DNA from: an uncultured Bacteroides sp.
GTDB lineage: Bacteria; Bacteroidota; Bacteroidia; Bacteroidales; Bacteroidaceae
NCBI GenBank assembly: GCA_944321495.1
Contig: CALULP010000005.1
Coordinates: 1 to 46,633, forward strand
Length of the DNA stretch: 46,633 bases
Direction of reading: 5' to 3'
Part shown: positions 16,729-25,084 of the stretch, piece by piece
Position numbering within the stretch: the stretch's first letter is position 1
Layout of the letters: each line of letters opens with the position of its first letter
Notes under the pieces: model-generated
The model's input: only the letters and a program-made list of their open reading frames with translations
The model's database searches: none
Told to the model about the DNA's origin: nothing
Translations under genes and position numbers: made by a program

Positions 16729-16760
16729 CAAAGGAAACAATTATTATCAACCGCGCCAAA
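16729..16760 (-). promoter_or_regulatory. Likely promoter of the kinase/regulator operon
   Basis: On the minus strand TTTG (16760-16757), a 20-nt spacer and TTCCTTTG (16736-16729) are present. The second box departs from TAnnTTTG at one base. It would start transcription about 115 nt upstream of the kinase ATG. Confidence 0.4.
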
Positions 16761-16855
16761 TAAAAACACGGTGAATGCCCGCACAATCGGCCAAACCTCT
16801 TGCCTCTACCCATGAAAAGCGGCACCTCCGCATCCTTTCATACGGCATCGGGGAG

Positions 16856-16921
16856 GAATCATCGTACATGATTCCCAGAATCATCGTGCATGATTCCCTG
16901 AATCATCCTGGATGATTCCCT
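16856..16921. repeat. Three tandem 22-bp palindromic repeats
   Basis: Head-to-tail units at 16856-16877, 16878-16899 and 16900-16921. Each has the form GAATCATC-centre-GATGATTC or a close variant, followed by CC and A or T. The third unit is a perfect palindrome (GAATCATCC, T, GGATGATTC) and the first two have a slightly larger centre. They lie between the divergent kinase and porin genes. Units abut with no spacer, so this is not a CRISPR array. They could be an operator array or a mobile palindromic repeat. Confidence 0.85.
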
Positions 16922-16935
16922 TCCCGTGTGCGCTG

Positions 16936-16959
16936 CCTTGGCGGAATCCTCCGCCAAGG
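16936..16959. other. 10-bp hairpin in the kinase-porin gap
   Basis: CCTTGGCGGA (16936-16945) and TCCGCCAAGG (16950-16959) are perfect complements with a 4-nt loop. It is followed on the + strand by A-rich direct repeats (GCAAAAAAG twice), not by a T-tract, so it is not a standard terminator for either strand. The rest of 16626-17016 shows no gene. Confidence 0.55.
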
Positions 16960-17016
16960 AGAATGCAAAAAAGACGCAAAAAAGGCGCAAATCATGAAGT
17001 AAACCATATTTTGTTG

Positions 17017-17024
17017 TATCTTTG
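17017..17024 (+). promoter_or_regulatory. -7 element of the porin gene
   Basis: TATCTTTG matches the -7 consensus. No -33 TTTG is evident. A start site near 17031 leaves almost no leader before ATG 17034. Confidence 0.55.
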
Positions 17025-17033
17025 CCCCGATTT

Positions 17034-19142
17034 ATGAGACGTACCCTACTGACATATTTGCTTTTAACCCTCCTCGGCACCGCGGGGGCAGGCGCGCAGA
17101 CCTTGAGACCCGTCACCCAAACCGGCAACACCCTGCGCGATGCGTACGGCAACCAGGTAGACCCCTCTACCTTGCCCGACAACCTGGAGGACAGCACCAA
17201 CGTGGACATCAAAAGCCTCCCGCCCAAACTCTACATGTGGCAGGTAAGCGACCTTCTTGGCGAACGCGACCTGATGCCCGCCGACACGACAAGCCTTGAC
17301 TTCCAGAACACCAACCTGGTGGAAGGCATGACCGGGCATTACAACTACCTGGGCAACCTGGGTTCGCCGCGCCTGTCGCGCATTTTCTTTGAACGCCGCG
17401 ACGACGAGCCCACCCTGTTCATCGAACCCCTGTCGAGCTTCTACCTGCGCCCCAGCGAAGTCAAATTCACCAACAGCAACGTGCCCTACACCAACCTGAC
17501 CTACTACAAGGCAGGAAGCAAGGTGAACGGGGAGGAACGCTTCAAGTCGTACTTCTCGGTCAACGCCAACAAGCGCATGGCATTCGGTTTCAACATAGAT
17601 TACCTCTACGGGCGAGGCCAGTACCTCAACCAGTCTACCTCGCACTTCAACGCCGGCGTGTTTGCCAGCTACATAGGCGACAAGTACCAGATGCACGCCG
17701 TGTACAACAACTTCTACATGAAAATGAACGAGAACGGCGGAATCACCGACGACCGCTACATCACCCACCCGGAGGAAATGGAAGACCCGGGAGGAAGCTC
17801 GTACATCCCGGTCAACATGGAGCAGACCACCAACCGCAACCATGACTTCTACGTCTACCTGACGCACCGTTACCGGCTGGGATTCCGCCGCGAAACCACC
17901 ACCATAGAAGAAACGCAAGACCGGGCCGCACGCCTGAAAGCGCAACGCGACAGCACCGCCATACCCATGGACACCCTCATCGTAGAGGAGTTTGTGCCCG
18001 TCACCAGCTTTATCCACACATTCAAGATAGAACGCGCCCGCCGCACATACAGTGCCGGCATTGAGCCCACCGGTGAAGACTCTTTCTACGAAAACACCTA
18101 CCTGCAAGAAGGAAGCAGCCGGGACAGCACGACGGCCATCAGCGTAAAAAACGTGGTGGGGGTAGCCCTGCTGGAAGGATTCAACAAATATGCCAAGGCG
18201 GGACTGACGGCTTACCTCTCCCACAAGTTCAGCCGCTACACGCTGATGAACATGAACACGGAACTCGACCGCCCTACTCCCGTCAACTACAAAGAGCATG
18301 AAGTGTACGTAGGCGGCGAACTGGCCAAACGGCAAGGCACCCTGCTGCACTACAATGTAAACGGGGAAGTGGGACTGGCGGGACAGGCCATCGGCCAGTT
18401 CCGGGTAAAAGGAGATATCGACCTGAACTTCCGTTTGGGGAAAGATACGGTCAACTTCTACGCACGAGGGTATATCAGCAACACGCTGCCTTCGTTTTAC
18501 ATGCGCCACTACCACTCCAACCACTTTACGTGGGACAACGACAACATGAGCAAAGAATTCCGTACCCGCGTGGAAGGCGAACTGAACATTGAACACTGGG
18601 GAACCAACCTGCGCGCCGGAGTGGAAAACATCAAAAACTACACCTATTTAGGCTCAAAAGCCTTGCCCGAACAACACAGCGGAAGCATACAAGTGCTATC
18701 GGCAACATTATCCCAGAAATTCCGCCTGGGCATCTTCCACCTGGACAATGAAGTAACCTGGCAAAAGACAGGGAACTCCACCGTGCTCCCTTTGCCGGAA
18801 TTTTCTTTGTACCACAACCTGTACCTGCGTACCAAGTTAGCCAAGAAAGTGCTGACCGTACAGTTGGGAGCCGACGTGCGGTATTTTACCGCTTACCATG
18901 CCCCCGCCTATCAACCCGCTATCCAGCAATTCCACTTGCAGGCAGCCAACGACCAAGTGGAAATAGGCGGCTACCCCGTCATCAGCGTCTATGCCAACCT
19001 CCACCTGAAGCGCACCCGGCTTTTCGCCATGATGTCCCACGTCAATGCCGGGTCGGGCAACCGGAACATGTTCCTGGTTCCCCATTACCCCATCAACCAG
19101 CGGCTTCTGAAATTAGGAGTTTCTTGGAATTTCTACGACTAA
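17034..19142 (+). CDS. Putative outer-membrane porin (Bacteroidetes porin family)
   Basis: A 702-residue secreted protein resembling the large Bacteroidetes putative porin family. Signal peptide MRRTLLTYLLLTLLGTAGAGAQ. The mature protein is rich in alternating aromatic strands, e.g. SYFSVNANKRMAFGFNIDYL, FASYIGDKYQMHAVYNNFYM, DFYVYLTHRYRLGF, with a C-terminal strand LLKLGVSWNFYD ending in an aromatic residue then Asp, as expected near the end of a barrel. No TonB plug or carboxypeptidase-regulatory domain is present, so it is not a SusC protein. It lies 22 nt before a solute-binding protein gene, which suggests cotranscription. ATG 17034 is preferred over TTG 17022, which would lie inside the -7 box. 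Confidence 0.75.
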   Translation: MRRTLLTYLLLTLLGTAGAGAQTLRPVTQTGNTLRDAYGNQVDPSTLPDNLEDSTNVDIKSLPPKLYMWQVSDLLGERDLMPADTTSLDFQNTNLVEGMTGHYNYLGNLGSPRLSRIFFERRDDEPTLFIEPLSSFYLRPSEVKFTNSNVPYTNLTYYKAGSKVNGEERFKSYFSVNANKRMAFGFNIDYLYGRGQYLNQSTSHFNAGVFASYIGDKYQMHAVYNNFYMKMNENGGITDDRYITHPEEMEDPGGSSYIPVNMEQTTNRNHDFYVYLTHRYRLGFRRETTTIEETQDRAARLKAQRDSTAIPMDTLIVEEFVPVTSFIHTFKIERARRTYSAGIEPTGEDSFYENTYLQEGSSRDSTTAISVKNVVGVALLEGFNKYAKAGLTAYLSHKFSRYTLMNMNTELDRPTPVNYKEHEVYVGGELAKRQGTLLHYNVNGEVGLAGQAIGQFRVKGDIDLNFRLGKDTVNFYARGYISNTLPSFYMRHYHSNHFTWDNDNMSKEFRTRVEGELNIEHWGTNLRAGVENIKNYTYLGSKALPEQHSGSIQVLSATLSQKFRLGIFHLDNEVTWQKTGNSTVLPLPEFSLYHNLYLRTKLAKKVLTVQLGADVRYFTAYHAPAYQPAIQQFHLQAANDQVEIGGYPVISVYANLHLKRTRLFAMMSHVNAGSGNRNMFLVPHYPINQRLLKLGVSWNFYD

Positions 19143-19164
19143 CCCTCCCCTCCTATATCCCGTA

Positions 19165-20040
19165 ATGCCCATGACAGACACCCGTAAAAAACGACTGGCG
19201 CTCATCGGAACCCTCTCCGCAGCCTGCATCGCCTTGATAGGGATATTTACCTATAACCACAAAGAAGTTGCCGCGCCTGCCCCTCCCCACCGGGACTATC
19301 CCCAAATAAAGGCCGAAGGCATCCTACGTGCCGTCACCGAATACGACCCCATCAGCTACCATGCAACCGGCGACACCGTATCCGGTTTCCACTATGAGTT
19401 GCTGAATGCCTTTGCAAGCGCACACGGACTGGCATGCGACTTATCCGCCGAGATGACCCTCGGACATCAGCTTGAAGGATTGGAAAAAGGGGAATATGAC
19501 CTGATAGCCTACGGGCTGCTTGCCACCAGCGAAGTAAAGGACTCCCTGCTGCTCACCGTTCCCATCGTGCTGAACCGCCAGGTACTGGTGCAGCGCAAAG
19601 ACACAGCAAAGAATGATACACTCCTCATTCAAAACCAACTGGACCTCGCCGGAAAAACCGTGCATGTAGTCAAAGATTCACCCGCCATGCTGCGCATCCG
19701 CAACCTGGGGGATGAAATAGGCGATACGATTTATATCCGTGAAATAGCCCGCTACGGCGCCGAACAACTCATCTCACTGGTGGCACACGGTGACATTGAC
19801 TATGCCGTATGCGACGAAAGCATTGCACAGGCCACCCTTGACAGCCTGCCCCAAATCGACATCAGCGTTGCCATCGGGTTTACGCAATTCCATTCATGGG
19901 CAGTCAGCAAACAGTCCCCCGCCTTGCTCGACAGCCTCAACACTTGGCTGGAAGAGTATGAGCAAAGCAAAGAATACCGTGCATTGTGCCGCAAATACGG
20001 GCTCTCGCCTGTCATTCCAAATCGTTCAGCCACCTACTGA
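19165..20040 (+). CDS. Family 3 solute-binding-like protein (MltF-like N-domain)
   Basis: A 291-residue exported protein. A single N-terminal hydrophobic span (LALIGTLSAACIALIGIFTY, about 10-29) acts as signal or anchor with no lipobox. The rest resembles periplasmic amino-acid-binding domains (SBP family 3): ILRAVTEYDPISYH, GFHYELLNAFASAHGL, LEKGEYDLIAYGLLAT, LDLAGKTVHVVKDSPAML, GDIDYAVCDESIAQ, and a C-terminal LLDSLNTWLEEYEQSKEYRALCRKY. No lytic transglycosylase domain follows, although the N-domain resembles MltF. The ligand is unknown. It lies 22 nt after the porin gene, and its last 29 bases overlap the 3' end of nadE on the other strand. Confidence 0.8.
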   Translation: MPMTDTRKKRLALIGTLSAACIALIGIFTYNHKEVAAPAPPHRDYPQIKAEGILRAVTEYDPISYHATGDTVSGFHYELLNAFASAHGLACDLSAEMTLGHQLEGLEKGEYDLIAYGLLATSEVKDSLLLTVPIVLNRQVLVQRKDTAKNDTLLIQNQLDLAGKTVHVVKDSPAMLRIRNLGDEIGDTIYIREIARYGAEQLISLVAHGDIDYAVCDESIAQATLDSLPQIDISVAIGFTQFHSWAVSKQSPALLDSLNTWLEEYEQSKEYRALCRKYGLSPVIPNRSATY

Positions 20041-21934
20041 CAGTAGCATCGCTGGGCATACGCCAGTCGCCCCGCGGACTCAATGCAATGCTCCCCACCT
20101 TAGGGCCGTCCGGCAGGCAAGAACGCTTGAACTGCTGGTTGAAGAACCGACGGCAGAATGTCTGCAACCACTTCTTAAGGGTTTCTTCGTCATAAGCCCC
20201 CTTAAATGCCCGGCCTGCAAGAAATAATATCTTGGAGGGGCGGAAGCCGAACCTCAGGAAATAATACAAGAAGAAATCGTGCAATTCGTAGGGTCCCACC
20301 AAGTCTTCCGTTATCTGGCTGATATTGCCATGCTCGTCTGCAGGAATCAGTTCAGGACTGATAGGCGTATCTACTATATCAAGCAACGTGCGGCGTGAAT
20401 CCTCATCCATGCCATGTTCTGCCACCCACGTCACCAAATAGCGCACCAAAGTTTTCGGCACACTGGCATTGACACCGTACATCGACATGTGGTCGCCGTT
20501 ATAAGTAGCCCATCCCAACGCCAGTTCCGAAAGGTCACCCGTACCGACTACCATACCCTCCGTCTGGTTGGCAATATCCATCAGCACCTGGGTACGTTCA
20601 CGCGCTTGTGAATTTTCATACACCACATCGTGCGTATCCGGATTGTGCCCGATATCCTCAAAATGCTGCAAACAGGCTTTCCGGATGCTCACCTCGCGTA
20701 CCGTCACCCCAAGGGCGTTCATCAAATCCACTGCATTCTGATGGGTGCGGTCTGTCGTTCCAAACCCCGGCATAGTAACACCGATGATACCTTTGCGGTT
20801 CCATCCCAACTTATCGTAGGTCTTGACACAAACCAACAATGCCAGAGTAGAATCCAAACCTCCGGAGATGCCTACCACGGCACTTTTGGCATGTGTATGC
20901 ACCAAGCGTTGCGCCAATCCGGACACCTGTATGGAAAAGATTTCCTCGCAACGTTCGTCCGCCCGGGCGCCTTGAGGCATAAAAGGGTGCGGGTCGAACG
21001 TCCGGGTCAATGTCAAGTCCTTCCCATTGACATATTCTGTAGCAATGCGTTGCACCGGCTCCGCAAGGGCAAGATGCGCCCGGCATGAGGCAAAAGTCGT
21101 ATTTACCCGACGCTCTGTACGCAGGCGCTCCACATCAATCTCGCTAATGACCACCTGTTCTTCCAGTGAAAAACGCTTACAGTCCGCCAACAACGTTCCG
21201 TTCTCATAAATCAGCCCGTTGCCGGCAAACACCACATCCGTAGTCGACTCGCCGAATCCACACGAACAGAACACATACCCGGCAATGCAACGTGCCGACT
21301 GTTGGCCGATGAGCGAACGCAGGTAATCGTGCTTGCCGATGCCTTCATCATCCGCCGAAAGGTTGAATATAATCTCTGCACCCTGCAACGCCAAGAATGA
21401 ACTGGGAGGCACGGGCGCCCAAAGATCCTCGCAAAGTTCAATACCAAAAACCGTGTCCGATGTTTCAAACAACAGGTTTCCGCCCAACGGCACTACCTGC
21501 CCGCACAAGCGGACACTTTTCTCACCAATGTCGCCCGCAGAAGTAAACCACCGTTTTTCATAAAACTCTTTATAATTGGGCAAGTATGTTTTAGGGACAA
21601 CCCCCAGGATTTTCCCCTTTTGAATCACCGCTGCGGCGTTCAGCAAAGAGCCGTTCAGCGGCACCGGCAAACCCACAATGGAAATAATGTCAAGCTGGCG
21701 GGTACTGTTCAGCACCTGCATCAATCCCATTTCCGCCTCCTCCAACAACAATTGTTGGGCAAAAAGATCGGCACACGTATATCCCGTAATGGAAAGCTCA
21801 GGGAATACAATCACTTGCACGCCCTTCCCGTCGGCAATGATAATTTCCTTTTCAATCTGGTTGGCATTATACCGGCAGTCGCCCACCTTCACGCTGGGCA
21901 CAGCCGCTGCTACTTTTACAAATCCGTAATTCAT
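20012..21934 (-). CDS. nadE: Glutamine-dependent NAD+ synthetase
   Basis: A 640-residue two-domain enzyme making NAD+ from deamido-NAD+, ATP and glutamine in the cytoplasm. The N-terminal nitrilase-type amidase has its triad visible: E46 (VFPELSITGY), K115 (VPKTYLPNYKEF) and C168 (FGIELCEDLW). The C-terminal synthetase has the ATP P-loop SGGLDS (357-362) and the later GTGDLSELALGWATYNGDHMSMYGVN signature. Length fits the long glutamine-dependent class. ATG 21934 is chosen because it begins MNYGFVKVAAAVPSVKVG; the upstream GTG/ATG frame adds 12 poorly supported residues. The 3' end overlaps the solute-binding gene tail to tail. Confidence 0.96.
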   Translation of the reverse strand: MNYGFVKVAAAVPSVKVGDCRYNANQIEKEIIIADGKGVQVIVFPELSITGYTCADLFAQQLLLEEAEMGLMQVLNSTRQLDIISIVGLPVPLNGSLLNAAAVIQKGKILGVVPKTYLPNYKEFYEKRWFTSAGDIGEKSVRLCGQVVPLGGNLLFETSDTVFGIELCEDLWAPVPPSSFLALQGAEIIFNLSADDEGIGKHDYLRSLIGQQSARCIAGYVFCSCGFGESTTDVVFAGNGLIYENGTLLADCKRFSLEEQVVISEIDVERLRTERRVNTTFASCRAHLALAEPVQRIATEYVNGKDLTLTRTFDPHPFMPQGARADERCEEIFSIQVSGLAQRLVHTHAKSAVVGISGGLDSTLALLVCVKTYDKLGWNRKGIIGVTMPGFGTTDRTHQNAVDLMNALGVTVREVSIRKACLQHFEDIGHNPDTHDVVYENSQARERTQVLMDIANQTEGMVVGTGDLSELALGWATYNGDHMSMYGVNASVPKTLVRYLVTWVAEHGMDEDSRRTLLDIVDTPISPELIPADEHGNISQITEDLVGPYELHDFFLYYFLRFGFRPSKILFLAGRAFKGAYDEETLKKWLQTFCRRFFNQQFKRSCLPDGPKVGSIALSPRGDWRMPSDATVSRWLNDLE

Positions 21935-21967
21935 AAGCAATACATCATAGTGGGTTGTACAACGGCA

Positions 21968-22002
21968 CAAAAATAAAGTAAAATCCTAATACGGACAACA
22001 AA
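21968..22002 (-). promoter_or_regulatory. Likely nadE promoter
   Basis: TATTTTTG on the minus strand (21975-21968) fits the -7 consensus. A TTTG at 22002-21999 lies 23 nt upstream, slightly longer than usual spacing. The start site would be about 27 nt before ATG 21934. Confidence 0.45.
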
Positions 22003-22040
22003 ACTCCGCAGAAAGCCTGCGTAAATCCCCAGCCTTATAC

Positions 22041-22098
22041 AAAATTGCCCCTGCCTGTTTCACCCTGCAATGACAGGAACGAAGCAGGCAAGGGGCAA
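22041..22098 (-). terminator. Terminator of the SusC/SusD/GH5 operon
   Basis: On the minus strand GGGGCAA..CAGGCA pairings form a 13-bp stem: TTGCCCC-TGCCTG at 22045-22057 pairs with CAGGCA-A-GGGGCAA at 22085-22098, with one bulged A. It is followed by TTTTG (22044-22040). It begins 20 nt past the GH5 stop and separates the utilisation locus from nadE. Confidence 0.6.
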
Positions 22099-22118
22099 AC
22101 CTTGCTGAGGTTTCACAC

Positions 22119-23225
22119 CTATTTAACCAATACGTCCATCAACGCCTGGTTGGTAATTTTTCCTTTATTCCAACGGTCAGCAAACCCGAACTGTGCACTA
22201 TACTCCCACAGCGCATACGGGATATTGTTCTGCCGTGCCAGATCGACAACGTCTTTCAGCCAAGCCAACCTGATGTTCTCGCCACAGTTCACCATGCAGC
22301 CAAATTCACCCAGATAAAGCATCAGCCCCTTGGACTTGGCGTAAGCTATGGCTTCCGACCAAGTCTGCCGCATCCACTCCTGGTCATAAGAATGGTGATA
22401 AGGCTCCACTACAGCTTTCTCCTCGTCAGACAATTTATTATAAATTTCGTCCGGAATCAGTTGCCCGGGATATTCCATGGGACCATCGAAGTTCAAGATA
22501 CGCAGTGGTGTCCAAGAAGCCTGATAATGGGTTATCAACAACGGTTCATAGAAGTGGAAAGAAAGTATGATGTTCTTATCCCCTTCCGGGACTTTGATGT
22601 TTTTCACGTGGGCCACATTGTTCTGCATGTTGGCACCCAGCACAATGACACGGTCCTTTTCCGTCTGGCGTATCATTTCCACAATCCGCAGCATCAGGTC
22701 CGCCCATTGCTCATCGGTAGGAGCCACCGCTTCATTCAGCAGTTCATAAGCCACATCCGTCACCGGATACTGGCGCAACAGGCTTTGAATCACCTTCCAC
22801 ATCTCTACCAGCTTATCCTGCTCAGCCGGATTGCTCCACAAAGCAGCATGTTCATCCAAGAAATGGTGGGCACGGATGATATGCAAATCGAAAATCACTT
22901 TCAGGTTATGCTTCAGGCAAGTCTTGATGGTATTATGCAGAATCTCAACGGTACTCTCATTCAACGTCATGTCTTCATTGAAAAGCTGCACTTCGTCAAC
23001 CGGCAGGCGTATATGGTCAAAGCCATTGTCTACCAACAACTTGATATCCTCTTCCGTGAATATTTTCTCGCGACGCTCATCCATAATGTTCGACTGCGAC
23101 AGCCAAATACCGATATTCACACCTTTTTGGATTTTAAATTCCGTCGGATTCTTGGCATTTGTACACGACGTACACAGTGCCAAGAAACAGACCATGAACG
23201 TCAGGCATTTTGCTAAATTTTTCAT
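22119..23225 (-). CDS. GH5 family glycosidase lipoprotein (cellulase-like)
   Basis: A 368-residue TIM-barrel hydrolase of the GH5 (cellulase) family. Lipobox LCTSC, Cys21, so probably on the outer membrane. Features in order: KGVNIGIWLSQSN, DHIRLPVDEV, LKVIFDLH, the acid/base E165 in YELLNEAVAP, H224 in LSFHFYEP, and nucleophile E307 in LYLGEFG, followed by ALWEYSAQFGF. It is the fourth gene of the epimerase-SusC-SusD-GH5 operon, 138 nt after SusD, and is the likely surface endo-enzyme cutting a beta-1,4-linked polymer. The exact subfamily and substrate cannot be read here. A secondary structure in the SusD-GH5 gap may tune its expression. Confidence 0.9.
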   Translation of the reverse strand: MKNLAKCLTFMVCFLALCTSCTNAKNPTEFKIQKGVNIGIWLSQSNIMDERREKIFTEEDIKLLVDNGFDHIRLPVDEVQLFNEDMTLNESTVEILHNTIKTCLKHNLKVIFDLHIIRAHHFLDEHAALWSNPAEQDKLVEMWKVIQSLLRQYPVTDVAYELLNEAVAPTDEQWADLMLRIVEMIRQTEKDRVIVLGANMQNNVAHVKNIKVPEGDKNIILSFHFYEPLLITHYQASWTPLRILNFDGPMEYPGQLIPDEIYNKLSDEEKAVVEPYHHSYDQEWMRQTWSEAIAYAKSKGLMLYLGEFGCMVNCGENIRLAWLKDVVDLARQNNIPYALWEYSAQFGFADRWNKGKITNQALMDVLVK

Positions 23226-23264
23226 ATCTACACTTTTTTAATTAGTTATAAATCAAGCAAGTCA

Positions 23265-23333
23265 CATGAATGAAAGCAATACCCACACCCTTGCCTACCC
23301 CCTATTGAAAACCGGGTATCGCCCCCATTCATG
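23265..23333 (-). other. Hairpin in the SusD-GH5 gap
   Basis: CATGAATG (23265-23272) pairs with CATTCATG (23326-23333), and AATACCC (23278-23284) pairs with GGGTATC (23314-23320) across a symmetric 5-nt internal loop. It lies in the transcribed spacer and may set the ratio of GH5 to SusCD message. Confidence 0.5.
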
Positions 23334-23363
23334 CGATTATCTTTTAGTCAAAACAAGACTTCA

Positions 23364-25058
23364 TCAATAACCGGGATTCTGGTTTTCCGGGCCAATTGCC
23401 GGATTCGTCAAAATCTCAAGTGTAGGAATCGGGTACAATTCCCTGTTCGGGTCATAGTCAAACGTACGGGGCGTACGGGGCAGACCGTCTTCCGTATAGT
23501 ACGAACCGTCGTTCTTCGGATATTCCGCATCCAGGAAGTCTTTTGCCATGTCCGTGCGGCACAAGTCATACCAGAATTCATACTCCAGCAAGAACTCATG
23601 ACGGCGTTCAATGGTCAACGCTACTTTCCACACGTCGGAAGTATAACCCTTCTCTGCCTTATACTGTGTATAATAAGTCTGTGCATCCGGCACTTCCACA
23701 ATCTCCGTGTTATACTTCAAGGTAGAACTTGCATACTGTTCCGACGGAGTCTGCCCGACTTCCAAGTTACCCCATGCACGGTCACGAATCATGCCGATAT
23801 ACTCCCAACCGGTCGCAGGGTCATTCGTTTCAAAACAACATTCCGCATAGTTCAACAACACAGCCGCATAACGCATGTGGATGGCAGAAATCGGTGTAAA
23901 CACCGGATTATCCACCGTATGTTTCCACAGTTTCAAGCAGTAATTGTTCGGCAAGTGGTTGGAAGCTTCCCAATCGCCGGCATAGTTTGGATCTGCTCCC
24001 ACCGTCTGTCCTGTATAAGGATTGGTTTCACCCACAGCCACTACCGAATACTGACGGCGCTTGTCTCCCGGTTCAAAAGAACGGCAGAATTCATGCGAAA
24101 CGAAAGTTCCGCCCCAACCGCCATATTCCGCCGGGGCTGTCAGGTAAAAGCCCCACCATACATCTTCCGTAGAATTGGTAGCGCCCCAGCCTAAATCAGC
24201 CCAATGATAGAAAGCGACTTCCCATACACTTTCTTTCTCCCAATAATGGTCCATCTGGTAAAGCTCGCCAAAGCTGGGAAGAAGTTCGTACGGACCGTCG
24301 TCGATAATCTGCTTATACAGGCCTTTGGCTGTTTCAAAGTCCTCCATATACATGTATGTCCATGCGGCATATGCCAACGCAGCCCCCTTGGTAAAGCGGC
24401 CATATTCCCCGTTTTCAGGAGTCCAGTCCAAATACCTGGCGGCAAAGTCAAAGTCGTCAAGAATCAACCGGTAAGTCCCGTCCATCGTTTCAGGTCTTGG
24501 CTTCGACGGAGTGGAAGAATAGGTTTCACCCGTTTCCAACATGGGCACACGGCCAAAATTCTGTGACAAATATAAGTAATAATACCCGCGGATGGCATGC
24601 GCCTGAGCCAAAATTTTATTCTTGCCCGTTTCGCCATCGGCAAAGATGGAAGGGTCTGCCTTTTCCACTTCTGCCAGGAAGGTATTGCAACGGCTGATGG
24701 CACGGTAACAAATCTTCCAGGCCACCTGGAACATGTCCTTTCCGGCCACCCACGAGTGGGACCAATATTCCTTGTCCCAGCCACCGCCTCCTACGTCCAT
24801 GGAGGGGAAATTGGCCAAGGCATGATGAGGTTTCATGTTCCAGCTTTGGGCGATATCTATGTCGAATGCATCGGCATGCTTGTCTGGCAGGAATGTATCG
24901 TACAACGCATTCAATCCCTGGTTCACATACTCCTCAGAAGATGCCAGCAATTCGGGTTCCAAAATCTCATAACGGGGAACATCCAGAAAATCTTCACCGC
25001 AAGACGTGGTCATCAGCAACGCCGCAGCAAATACGGTTGTCAAATATATCTTTTTCAT
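23364..25058 (-). CDS. SusD-like nutrient-binding outer-membrane lipoprotein
   Basis: A 564-residue SusD family protein (RagB/SusD). Lipobox MTTSC (Cys20) followed by GEDFLDVPRYEI, the typical start. TPR-like helices follow: SEEYVNQGLNALYDTF, YRAISRCNTFLAEVEKAD, KNKILAQAHAIRGYYYLYLSQNFGRVPML. Near the C-terminus are LTIERRHEFLLEYEFWYDLCR and the final segment NRELYPIPTLEILTNPAIGPENQNPGY, both classic SusD marks. It forms the lid of the SusC transporter encoded 26 nt upstream and binds the target glycan. No separate surface glycan-binding protein gene follows it. Confidence 0.96.
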   Translation of the reverse strand: MKKIYLTTVFAAALLMTTSCGEDFLDVPRYEILEPELLASSEEYVNQGLNALYDTFLPDKHADAFDIDIAQSWNMKPHHALANFPSMDVGGGGWDKEYWSHSWVAGKDMFQVAWKICYRAISRCNTFLAEVEKADPSIFADGETGKNKILAQAHAIRGYYYLYLSQNFGRVPMLETGETYSSTPSKPRPETMDGTYRLILDDFDFAARYLDWTPENGEYGRFTKGAALAYAAWTYMYMEDFETAKGLYKQIIDDGPYELLPSFGELYQMDHYWEKESVWEVAFYHWADLGWGATNSTEDVWWGFYLTAPAEYGGWGGTFVSHEFCRSFEPGDKRRQYSVVAVGETNPYTGQTVGADPNYAGDWEASNHLPNNYCLKLWKHTVDNPVFTPISAIHMRYAAVLLNYAECCFETNDPATGWEYIGMIRDRAWGNLEVGQTPSEQYASSTLKYNTEIVEVPDAQTYYTQYKAEKGYTSDVWKVALTIERRHEFLLEYEFWYDLCRTDMAKDFLDAEYPKNDGSYYTEDGLPRTPRTFDYDPNRELYPIPTLEILTNPAIGPENQNPGY

Positions 25059-25084
25059 AGGTATAATCTATTTTATTACATTAC

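Noticed and set aside
16856..16921. CRISPR array
   Set aside because: The three 22-bp units abut with no spacers and are palindromic; no cas gene is nearby.
17064..18596. 510-codon minus-strand frame inside the porin gene
   Set aside because: It is the antisense of a well-supported secreted barrel protein and has no recognisable domain.
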